DNA from: Phytophthora sp. 'mugwort'
Lineage: Eukaryota; Oomycota; Peronosporomycetes; Peronosporales; Peronosporaceae
DNA length: 64,000 nucleotides
Direction of reading: 5' to 3'
NCBI GenBank assembly: GCA_033558025.1
Contig: JAUCEF010000016.1
Location: 2,232,001-2,296,000, forward strand
In this document: piece by piece, positions 46,950 through 58,041 of the stretch
How positions within the stretch are numbered: the stretch's first letter is position 1
Layout: every line of letters starts with the position of its first letter
Program-made: the position numbers and the translations under genes
Notes under the pieces: generated by a model
Databases searched by the model: none
Seen by the model: the letters and a program-made list of their open reading frames with translations, nothing else
What the model was told of the DNA's origin: nothing

Positions 46950-48600
46950 CTGAGCTATTTAATCACGATGCAGTTTCCCAAGAATCCCATCCTTTGGTTC
47001 GACTAACTTCTTCTTCACAACAGTAATTGCATGGAACAGACATAGCGAACCTACATTCAAGCCAACGGTAAATGATGGTGATGAACATTGCGTCCAGAAC
47101 CACAGCCAGCCATTCTAGCCATCAGCAAACATTTTGTAAACAATTCCTGTAAGACCCTCCACTCATTGAAGTATTTATCTATCGAGAGAGACTCAGTAAA
47201 GAACTTAACTACTACCTGCTTGAAGAAATGCAAGTAGGCTCGAATTGTCTGCATTTGTTGGTTTGCAAATAGAATCTCGCAAACTGAAATGCCTTTTCCA
47301 TTAGACGAAGTGACCATCAGCTCGCCTACCAAGTTAGAATCATCATAGATAGCATATGAACGCCGTAAAAAAATATTGGAATGAGCACAACAACGTACCC
47401 AGAAGAAAACCGATGTTGATCACATTGTAAGTCCAATCCAGAAGCATAGAGTCTCCCTATCTGCGGTAAGCCTCCACTTGGGCTTGACTTATGAGTACAA
47501 TGCCACATGTAACACCGTCCTCTTCCTGAAGGACACGACAATAATTTCCTGGGGAAGCTACAAATGCATCTGCAAAGTATAGCAAATTGCGCTCCGTATC
47601 GTGCCCCTCCCATTCCGCGCCTTACAGTAATTTTAAGCATCTTGGGTCGAACACACACTGTAGATGGCAACCTAGTGCCCATTTAAAGATGTCGTCAGAT
47701 TTTCAAACTGTACTGCTCTACCAAAAACTCATTACCGTAGTACCTGTATCGGAACTCAAGTACTCAGCAAGATTTCTCATTGGGACTCGAGCATGCAGCA
47801 GAAGATCGACGTCACCACCCAACGCTTACGCATCGATAGCTTCTCTTATCGTCGTACTATATATTTATCCGATTCAAGATGGTTGTGCACGCGCTTCTGC
47901 ATACATTATACAAATGCGTAAAACATAATGCCGCAATGCCATTATTTAACCATTGAAAAGTAGTTTTCAATAAATATGCTCACCTCGTTTCTTATCTTGA
48001 TGAACATGTCACCCCTCGCATCGCGATCGCACATCTAGTTAAGCGATATGCTGTTTGGACTCGTGCATCCTTGCCTTTAGCACCATCGAAGCAACCATGC
48101 GTGCAGTAGTACTGACGGTAAACATAGTCAAACTTCCTTTCCGTTACAGGAAAGGTGACGTATGCGTACATCCAGCGGCCAATCTGTTATGAAAGTCGTC
48201 GTTTAGTACCAAAACCAAACAAAAAACCTCGTCCAATAATTAGTTTTACCTCGAGTTATTTTTCTTCGTCTTCACGTTGTTTCGCTTTCGCTAGATTACC
48301 CAGTTATCGTCCAGATAGGTATTGAGATCTTGTTCGAACTCGACCCACAAACTCCAACATCTAGAAGGCGTGAATGCTGGTATTTCTGCGCTCATATCCT
48401 TGTGAGCAGAAGCCATCAGCTCTCGATGCTTTTTTTCCATTTAGAAGTTCTGTACTGCTTTTCAGTTTCAGTTTGTTCAGCAAAATCAAATAAATAACGC
48501 ACGCTCCAGCCATTGCGCAATGAAATGTTTTGATCAAGTCTACCGTCTCCCCAAGCAGCTGCTTCCCTCTTTCGTTTCGAAACCGACATTGTGGCATCGT
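46950..48600 (-). mobile_element. Decayed Mutator-like (MULE) transposase
   Basis: The protein is recoverable only by changing frames along the minus strand. An N-terminal region lies near 48400-48600 and contains TPSRCWSLWVEFEQDLNTYL. A FAR1-like zinc region follows at about 48000-48190 (YVYRQYYCTHGCFDGAKGKD), then a VHNHLESDKY segment near 47880. A core near 47440-47600 shows GNYCRVLQEEDGVTCGIVLI and MLLDWTYNV, the expected first catalytic Asp region. FFTESLSIDKYFNEWRVLQE at about 47140-47205 matches the second Asp region (usual form DKDF.E). A LCLFHAITVVKKKL segment follows near 47010. Many stops and shifts show it is old. Confidence 0.6.
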
Positions 48601-48929
48601 TATTGATCGTTTTTCGCAGGTGTCAGTTTGAAAACATGCAGTACGACTGCTATTAATAAGTTGCGCGCAATCCCACTAGGTGTAGTAGTCACACCGTCAT
48701 TGCCCTTAAATTGTTTTCTAGTTCAAAATCGGAATCGGAGGCATCTGCATGTACGAATTACGCGTTAAAGCGTATATTTGCAATCAAAAAAATTAAACAT
48801 GCCGTCTGCATCACCGCGTCCCATAAGCTATCCTTTCTTCAGCTTGTGCCGCGTGACGCTATTATAAAATGAAAGGCTGAGGTTCGCGCGATGTATCTTG
48901 TAATTTACTTACACATCCTAAAAACCTTT

Positions 48930-49515
48930 CTACAGCACTTTTTGTGACTGAATTTTATCCATATCAATGATACCGATGAAAAGCGTAGTAAATGGTGATT
49001 TATGCACAGCGGTACACAGCGACGGTAGTTTGTCAGTACCAGTCCCGCGCGCAAAAACAGTCGCTCCACTTCGTTCGACGTTACACGAATCCAGCTCAAA
49101 TCCATGCGTCGTTCTTGAGAAGTCTCCCCGCTGATGGCAAATTTTCATCAGGCTCGCTTACTCGCTGTCAACTCACCGCAATCGACTATTCGCCGCTTCT
49201 TCATTGCTCGTCAGCTTGGCCTCGTTGCCGGCTAGCACCTTAATGATGCCATTCGAACTTAGGCGACTTCACGACGTCAGGCTTGGAGGTATGTGGTACG
49301 GTGCTTGGTCCTCACATGATCAGCGAGGTTGGTCTTCGCGCCGACGGAGTGTACCGTTGGCCTGAACCCACGCGGGCGGCACTCATGGGAATTTGCAGAA
49401 TCGAGAATCTCGTCCTCCCCGTATAGAACATCAGCAGTTCTCGATGGCAAGGCACTTGCTCCTCTATAGTTAGATGACTCAATGTACAGTGGACGCCTCC
49501 GGAAGACATGGGGCT
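48930..49515 (-). mobile_element. hAT transposase C-terminal fragment
   Basis: SNEVERLFLRAGLVLTNYRR near 49030-49090 matches the dimerisation region of hAT transposases, where S.xxERLFS.A is typical. Weak, frameshifted upstream similarity continues to about 49515. No ends were found. Confidence 0.5.
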
Positions 49516-50600
49516 GTTAGGCGTCCGGATGATTTCGTTCGCGATTTGGATGTTTATTAGCCAGATATTGACCCACGGTCAATAAATTATTGGCTGTACA
49601 AATATTGTTAATTTTGGTCGCGTAAAAATTCTCTTCCTAATTATGGCATCTTATCATTGCATCAACCGCTACGTGGTCCTTAGTTTCCAGAGGTATAACA
49701 GTTGGCAATATCTCGCAACAGTAGTGCGGTTGGGGGAGGGGTATACATTGTTGCTTCAGGAGGACTTCATGGCGGAATGAGTACACTCCACTGCAGTACA
49801 ACGTGATAGTGGACAAAATGGCTATTGAGCGGGTTGTAGGCATTTGCGAGGCTCATACGAAGTTGTCTGGTTTTGACAGTATGTCACATTCTGTCCAAAA
49901 CGCGTGCATAAAATATCGTCTGACCAAGCTCCTGCGGTATAAAGGGTTAGGTGGAATGCCGCACCTGTCAAAGCAGATGAAAATCTACTTAAACCGTGCA
50001 AGAAACAACATAGCGTGTTAATGCTCAAACCGGATGTGGTCTGACCGATAGTCAGTACGTGCATGGGAATACCCTGCGTGAGGCCGTGTAGAAGGTTAAA
50101 TTAACTTTTAGGAGAAATCCAAAACGTTCATCCGTATTCTATTTGCGATAGTTTTGCTATTCACACCCAGCACCCAACGTTTTGACCGACTTCTCGACCT
50201 CATCACTGAGCTTTAACTCTCCTCAAGCCCCATCTACCCCAGCGCCAATGTCTGCGCCTACTGATACCACTGTAGTAGGTCGCACTTAAATACACGAACA
50301 CAGTCGGGGAAGCTGGCACTTGTATTGTGCTGATGGCCTTGAAATAAAAGTAGAAGTGAGAAAAGTAAAACAAGCACGACAGCTAGCAGCTCTACATTGC
50401 CATCACCAGCAGTGATGGCGTCCTATCCCGACGTCTAGCAGATGCTCTCCACTGCAACCTGTACCAGATTGAGTTAGCGAAGCGCACGCGTGATCTGTTT
50501 TCGTGTCTGCTAGCCATGACACGAGGCTGTGGCGCGGGAGCGGTAACCACACTGCTGTCTAGGCCACAGCATTGTAAGTGAACCACCTCAATTCAGTATT
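49516..50600. other. Unassigned stretch
   Basis: No supported gene. An open frame at 49803-50021 has no recognisable motif. The region is AT-rich and probably degraded repeat. Confidence 0.4.
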
Positions 50601-50639
50601 TATTATTTTTGCAATTAAACCCGATTTTGGCAACCTCCA

Positions 50640-52376
50640 GGGCCATTCAACTTGCCTGGCCGTCCGTGTCCATCTGTGCGTGCTCTGCCTGCCTTCTGCC
50701 GTGCTCTGTGATCGCCTCTTTCATTCTACAGCTCTATTCATTCTTGATTTCACCATGGCCATCACCAACCGTCTCATCGTCCGCGTCCTCACCACGTTGT
50801 AGTCCCCAGGACACTTCAATTGCAACTCCTGCTCGAACACCATCAAGGCCGCCAACGGCTATTCGTATGTCATCAACCATCTCAAGCGCTTCTATCCTGC
50901 TTAAGAGGATGAGGCTGCCGCCGCGCCGCGTAACCCAAATCTGCTGTCGCTCCGACTGGTGGACCAGCGGACCAGCGACATTTATCGCTGGCTCGAGTGA
51001 ATCGTGAGGAAGGTCTGCCTCTGTCGTACTTTGAGCGTACCCTCGTGCGCCACAACTCCAAGCTGTCGCGTCTGGGCGTCGAGACATTGAAGCGGTACCT
51101 CAACGGTATGTGCGAGTTTGTCGTGGAGCGCATCAAAGAGGTGCTCCCCATGACGTTCGGGATTATCCTGGATGGGTGGACGAGTAATAGCCTCCACTAC
51201 GTCGCGATCTTCGCTGTATCTAACGACCCAGACATGCCCCGTCCCACCGTCACCCGCTCCAGTGAGTATCACGATGACCTCGAGTGCCACTCGTGCCATT
51301 TCCTCTTGTTGGCTTTTTGTCCAATGGAGGACGAGCAAGATCTGAGCGCCCAGAGTCTGTTCGACCTAGTTATCGATACGTTCTCGCGCTTTGACCAACC
51401 GTGGGGACGCGTTGCGTTCATGGTGGGAGATAACTGCAGTGTGAACCAGTACATTGGGCGCCGTGAAGGTGCTGTGCCGTTTATTGGCTGCGCCAGCCAC
51501 CTCTTCGCCTTAGCGGTCCGTGACTTCATCGACGGTGATGACGAGCTCATCGAAGGTGCATGTGTTTATGAAAGGGCTGAGCACTATCAAGGGGCGCGCG
51601 ATTCTGCGCCAGGTGAGCGATCTCGCGCCCGTCATGATAATGATACTCGCTGGTCGAGTGTCTATGCCATGATGAGTCGCTATGTGGAGATCCAACCCGC
51701 TTTGGCATCCCTGGATCACGGCACTGTGGCTACATTCGATTGCAAGAACTACTCCCGACCAGATTTGAAAATATCAGAATCAGTGAACTGCTTATTGATT
51801 TGGAGAATTTCCAGTCTATAACGGCCGAACTGCAACGAGCGACACTCACGTTGTCGGCGGTTCGACGTCTCTTCGACCACGCTAGATCCGTACCCGCAGT
51901 TGAAGGCTCGGCTGCTGCCGTCAGCCACCATCGTGAACTACCCAGCGCTCGAGAGTGGACTGGTGAAACTCCAGCGCAACGAGCAGCTGACCGGTGCAGA
52001 GCGCACGGCGTGTGCTCGGTTCCGCCACCAAGGCGACGATGACGACGAGGAGTCGTTTGCCGCACGTGCGCGAAAGAAGCGCCAGGTAGTTTGCAGCCAG
52101 CGTTCATCAACGTGGACTTTGTGCCGTCCACGTCGAACTAATGTGAGCGTTTCTTCTCGCGCGCGAAACTCGTCTACAGCGACTTGCGTGAGTCGATGGA
52201 TCCAGTTACGTTAGAGAGTCTCATGTTCTTGCACTGCAACCGGGAGCTCTGGAATATCTATGCGGTCGAGTGGGTCCGCAATGGACTTGGCCGCAATGAT
52301 TCCAATTAATTGAATTATTGATTGTGTCCGTTTGCAGACCTACTATTAATCCAATATTTCATTTTCGGCAGCCCTG
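50640..52376 (+). mobile_element. hAT transposase pseudogene
   Basis: A BED-like zinc finger is readable near 50810-50905 (GHFNCNSCSNTIKAANGY), with a stop after it. The core is open at 50997-51821: FGIILDGWTSNSLHYVAIFA, then VAFMVGDNCSVNQYIGRR and FIGCASHLFALAV, all typical of hAT catalytic domains. The C-terminal dimerisation part continues in other frames to about 52306. A CAGGGCTG end, read on the minus strand, sits at 52369-52376 and may be the right terminus; the left terminus was not found. Confidence 0.72.
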
Positions 52377-52436
52377 ATCTTCGCTGTCGATGGCAAGTTA
52401 AAAAGTGAGAGCCCCCTCCCCGCCCCCCGCCCCCTG

Positions 52437-52456
52437 TCCGTCCGTCCGTCCGTCCG
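52437..52456. repeat. (TCCG)5 microsatellite
   Basis: Five tandem TCCG units in a C-rich stretch between the hAT remnant and the leishmanolysin gene. Confidence 0.9.
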
Positions 52457-52799
52457 CCGCGCGTTAGGCGCGCGCCAAACCGATAATGAATTAAGCTATG
52501 ACGTTGTCTCCTGCACGTCATCTTTGATTGCAACAAAAGTTTTACTTAAGCTAAATACTGCTAAAATTATTTTTTACTGACAAATTTGCTTGGCGTCTTA
52601 GTCAGCTATTGTCCCGGAAAAGGTGTAACAGTACTTAAACTTCGGCGTACAACATAAGATGTCTGTCCGTGGCAAAAAAACACTATTAAACCGCTACAGT
52701 TGGCAAACAAAATGTACGTCGCGAGTATTCCAGCATTTGATAGGTTCGTACGACTCCTACTCAGTAATTTTCAGTTGCGTGGCCTTCAATTTCCTCGAC

Positions 52800-55700
52800 C
52801 TACCCAGCCCCCAGCGTCCTTGCAGTACTTAAATATCCTTGAGTTATGCGACTGCTTAACATTGCGCCATTGGTTCTGGGGTCGTGAATATCCATCACTA
52901 GCGCGCCACTCGGCCGCCTCATACTACCGGGTGTTTGGCGTCCATGTGGGGTATTATTGCGCTCAGATGGTATACCATTCATAGATGGATAAAGCCGAGC
53001 AACCACCTTGTCTTGGTTTTCAGGTGCTCGGGCTACTCGAAAGACGCAGAAACCGAGTACGATGACAAGTAAAACCACCGCAAATGTAAACACAGCGATA
53101 CCTGCTGAGCTGCGAAATACCCACGTGAAAATCGCGTGAGCAAAAGATTGATCGGTCAGCAGTGAGCTGGACGAGTCGGTCTCAGAGATTTCGTACTGTT
53201 CTGCCACGAGCTGGAACGAAGAAACATCATTAACGGCTTGCATCCGTCGGGCAGAGATAGTAGCAACGACAGTGCGCTGGGCACTGCCAGTGGTTGGATA
53301 GTCAGAGTGAACAACCACATAAAAGTCCCCTGAGAAGGACGAGTTCGATATCTCGACGGCTTGTAACGTGTCTTCACTTGCAAGGGAAATGTACGTAAAG
53401 TCATAGAGCGATCTGGGGAGAACGTCACTCACGTACACACTAGGTGTGACACCTCCCGTCGCTTGTTCGACTGGTTGGAGGGTCAGACGTAGACCAACTC
53501 GTACACGCAGAGGCTCTGGGACGCGGAACATGACGACCCGACCGCGTGTTAGAGTGAACGTTGTTGTGCATGTGGAGCACAGCAACGAGACGTTTTCCAT
53601 TGCACTCCAAAGTTGCGTGAGCATAAAACCGGTAGGAGAATTACACGAGATCCCTGACCAACCCGTCACACACTGACACGCGGGTGTTCCATCCTTGAGC
53701 ACACATTGTCCATGTCCATGGCAGTTCTCAGCGTCTCCGTCAGCACCACAAGACTCCGGCAGAGCCAAGGTACTTGATGTCCTTGTATACACCTGAGCTC
53801 GTAGTTGAAAACGAAGCGAAGCTCCTGAAACCACACGATTGTGTACAGCTACCTTGAAGCAGTCACTCCCAGTTGCAGCATACGAGCAGGCTGTTGTTAC
53901 AGCGACTGCCACCTTTTGTTTCGAAGAGCGTAGAGCTACAGCATCAAAGTCTTGCAGAGATGATGTCGATAAAGTAGGGAACCCTGCTTCATTGGGGTCA
54001 CGCACTAGAAGCAGCGGGCGCACAGGTGTTTCCGCATCAGTGATGTCGTTGTGGATCAGCAAGCTGAATTCGACAACTTTTGCGCTTGGGTCGTTGATAT
54101 CAAACGAATAATATACCCACTCGCCCACTGCTAGTGTCAAAGGATCTGCGCTCTCGAATGCCACATCGTTCAGCTCCTGGGACAGCACGATACGTGTGGG
54201 TTGCAGAGAGCAATAATGTCCAGCATATCCACGCTTACATGTGCATAATTCGCTTGATAATGTACTGCATCCGCCTCCGTTTAAGCAGACGCCCAGACCG
54301 TCTTCACTGTCAACATCTCGACTGGTACTATCGCTGTCTGATGCTGTCACGTTTGTCTCCTTTACCACGGCGCTAAATGCAGCAATGAGCGTAGATGTCT
54401 TGCAATTCTTTGCAGCATTGACAGTCAGTCGGTAGCCAAGAGATCCACGAGCGTATCCACTATTATGGACACCAATGTAGTACAGTCCAGAACTGAGCGT
54501 CGAGGTTGACCGCGAGAGTACAATCTTCCGTGTGGAAGCGGCTGTGGCCCATCCACTCGCATCTGCAAACTGGATCGAGCTAACAGACGAGCTTAGAGAC
54601 ACTTTCGGCAGCGTGTCACGGCGGATAAAGAGCATGGCATCTCCGTCAGACGTAAGTCGATCCAGATTGGCAACCAAGACTTCCCATTCTTCTTTAACAG
54701 TGAAGGTATATAGCGCCCAGGCCCCACGTTCGATCTGTAGGTTTAAAAGTCCAGATTCCATCCTGAAAGGCCCAGTGAAATGGTGGATATACGCCACTGA
54801 GGGGATCAAAACTTGACAGAGAGACTGGGCAGACGACGTGGGAGACTCAAATGCAAAGGCTTCGTCGCATACGCAGACAGGATCGTCGTTTCCTGTGGCT
54901 TGGCACACCCCATTTCCATAGCATTCCGAGGTACTGCGTAGAGGAGATTTCGTCCCAATTGACACGGTCGCACTCGAGAACTCACTTGTATCTGAGCACG
55001 TGCCTAAATCTTGGCAGTCTGGACCGCACTTTGGCACACTGCAGTCGTCGCCGCTCCAATAGCGAGCACAAGTACAAACACCGGGGATGTTCCGCCCACA
55101 ACTTCCATGACCTGAGCATGTTACACTGCGACACTTGTCCGTCTCGGCACGGAGATGGACGTTAGAAATGCCAGTGGAGAACCCAAGCAACGATATATAC
55201 AAGTATCCAGGCACTGCTTGAGTATACGCCTCTGTTGGTTTATTGCAGATACGCGAAGTCGACTGGACGCCTCGTGGGAAGACTCCAAGTGATCCACAGA
55301 GATGAATTTCATCACTAACTTTGGCGCTGTTCGTGCTAGACAAGCGAATACTACTGGCTGTCATCGCAGTGGGGTATGCTTCATCAAAAGATCCATACAA
55401 ATCCACATCACTGACGCTTGGGGTATCAGCTGGGTACTCTACGATAATTGTGACATCGTAGGAACTTGCTTCCAATGGAAATTTAAAGAACTTGTACTGC
55501 TTCGAGCCAATTGTTACGTTTACTCCATCTTCAGTGAGTAAATATACGTCAGGTTTACTAGCCACGGAGCAATCAACACCGGAATATCCCAAAGAGCACG
55601 TACAAGCTCCAGATTCGCAACTACAGTGCCCATTTGATCCACAAGACGAGCTAGTACAGCCTGGTACACATTCACAAGCCTCACCAGAGTACCCATTGCG

Positions 55701-57894
55701 ACAAGTACATATACCGCTAGCTGCATTGCAGACGCCATTTCCCGAACACTGAGTCGCACTTTTGCTATCACTCTCAATCGGACAAATCAAATCCAAGCAG
55801 GCAACTCCAGTGTAACCACTCACACATTTACAGAGCCCCGTATTGCGGTCACATTCACCATGACTACGGCCACCACACTCGATATTCCCTTCATTCCTTG
55901 GGCATTCGAAACCAGAGCAATCATCGCCTATATGGCCTGGGAAACACTCACATTCCCCACTAGCGAGAAGTACTCCCATTCCAAAGCATTTATCCTGCAC
56001 GAGCTGGCAAAGCTGCGTGCTTGGCGGACACACCAGCTTCCCGTTGTATCCTTTAACCTGTATCTCGCCACCTTCAACTGGACACTGCACCTCCATCTCA
56101 CCAATAGACAGCGTTAATGTCGTTGCGGAACATTCCACCACGTTGTAGCATGTAGGGCGCAAGTCGGCAGCGTCACTAAAAGACCGACTAAGGCTGGATT
56201 CAAAACACTTGCTCGATGTGCCGCTTTCTTCCATCCAATTGTCCCTGTCCAGAAGCGTCGACGTACGGCCAATGCCACGACAATCTCCATTATTGTAGCC
56301 GCGATAGAACGGACAATAATCAGCGAAAGTGTCTCGACCGCCGAAAAGCGGGTCCTTGAAATACTGAAACCCCGCGGGGATACTCGAACGATAGCTCGCA
56401 ACGTTGCAATAGCCTTTGACGTTATAATCAGCTGTGCATCCACGCTGTGAGCTGTCGGTGCATATGTAGCGGTCGCTCCACTGAGAACACCGAGACTTTG
56501 CCATGCCACATCCCTCGTGATACCCCCATGGCAGTGGCTGTGCTTGTGAAAAGCTCACCTCATACCATCCGCTGTCTGCAAACAATGCCAGCGTAAGCGC
56601 AGAGTACACTGGATCATACGAGCTAATGGCACTCATGTACTCATTCATCACGACGCGTTTCTCCCAATGCGAACTGAACGAGCCGCCCTTGTCGCCGTTT
56701 TCCAGCTCCAGTCCAGCATCCGCCCAGTCAAAGCAGTCGAAATGCTGCTTGACTTGCTGAACAACCTGCGGCGTGACGATCTTGCTCACAGTGATTCCTC
56801 CAGGGCCCTGCGTCTGCACCACCACGTTGTCGTATTTCCAGAGAGCACCATTCCGTGGCTGTCGGAAGTTCGCAAACAATCGTTGGGAAAATACCAGTGC
56901 GTGCGTCATCTCGTGCAGCGCAGTACCCACTTGTTCTGTGCGACTGGCGCCGCTAGTTCCTGATGGATTTAACCGTGAAGGGCTGAAGTTGGCTTGACCG
57001 GAAATGGGTCGGCCAAACTGGTCCAGATTGCACGGTAAAGCCCACGCAATGACAGCTCCTGTCGTAGGACGGGTCGTCACGTGTAGCAAATAATCAGCGT
57101 TGGCCACGCCGTTGGCGCGATAAAAAGCTGGCATTGAACTGCTGCAGCACGCCCAATCAGTATCGTTGGAGCACGTCATGCCATTGACTAGGAGGTTTCC
57201 TGACACACGCTGGACCGAGAGAATGCTGCCAAAGTAGTCGGAGATCGTTTTCAAGAGAACTGTCGTGAGGAACTCTTTCTTCGCAGGAGTGAGCACATCT
57301 TCCTGTGAGCACGTGTACGCTTGGTTGTCCACTTGTACAATGTCCCCCACTTTCTCGCATTGATAACCAGGATCACTGTCCATAAAAACAATAAATCGCA
57401 GCATAGTTTTTTAGTAAACAACGCCTTGCTCAAGCGAAATTTTCTAAATGACCTTACGAGAAGAGCTTCGAGACATCGAATGCGATTCGTAGTGGTTGAT
57501 ACGCGGACGATGTCGAAGTATCTTCAAGTCTGCGCTGTGTTTGCGTGGTCGATAGCCCCACCGCGTCCAGGAAAGTAGTCGTAAAGTAGTTAAGCGCTCG
57601 AGTCTGATCCGAAACCTTTTCTTGGACCATAAAAGCCTGCGGGATAACAAGCGATTCCAGATCCACCGAGCGCTCGAACTCTTCAGCTTTAACGTCATGG
57701 ATGCAGTCATGATGGTGGTGGATTGGAGCTACCACTATTGGATCTATTGCAAAGCAGACAAGTTGCCATGGCATCCACTGAATGGTTGCGATACTAGCAA
57801 TGAGCGCTCGTATCCACTGCGAGGCACGACTTCTTGCAAAAATGCTGGTAGTCCTTCCCACTGATCCAGCTCGAGACCATCCACTTGCTCTCAT
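52800..57894 (-). CDS. Leishmanolysin-type (M8) surface metalloprotease with EGF-like modules (1670 aa, 2 exons)
   Basis: Exons 57894-57458 and 57375-52800, with an 82-nt intron whose removal joins FDVSKLFS to [11 protein letters not shown] in frame (5013 nt). ATG 57894 is the first Met after an in-frame stop; the N-terminus is not a classic signal peptide, so an earlier exon is possible. The pro-region has HHHHDCIHD, as in GP63 proteins. The zinc site is HEMTH at about residues 300-304, with the third His likely in [13 protein letters not shown] near 379. After the protease domain come EGF-like repeats ([36 protein letters not shown] and more) and beta-rich spacers. One membrane helix near 1570-1592 ([17 protein letters not shown]) and a short tail end the protein. 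It is probably a cell-surface endopeptidase of about three times the usual GP63 length. Confidence 0.87.
57376..57457 (-). other. Intron of leishmanolysin gene
   Basis: 82-nt GT-AG intron (GTAAGG...GGACAG), phase 2. It joins the GP63 pro-region to the protease domain. Confidence 0.85.
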
Positions 57895-58041
57895 TTTTCA
57901 ACTCGAGATTCTTCCCACTTGACGCACCCCGTCATTGCCAGTAAAGCGGAAGTTTCATTTGCTGGTGAAAAAACGGTCGTCTGAAATACTGAAAACTTGA
58001 GAGTCGCGGCCGTACAGGTCGTTACTTAATCAATATGCTCC

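Noticed and set aside
49803..50021. 72-residue open frame with an ATG-like start
   Set aside because: No recognisable motif or codon signal; probably chance in AT-rich sequence.
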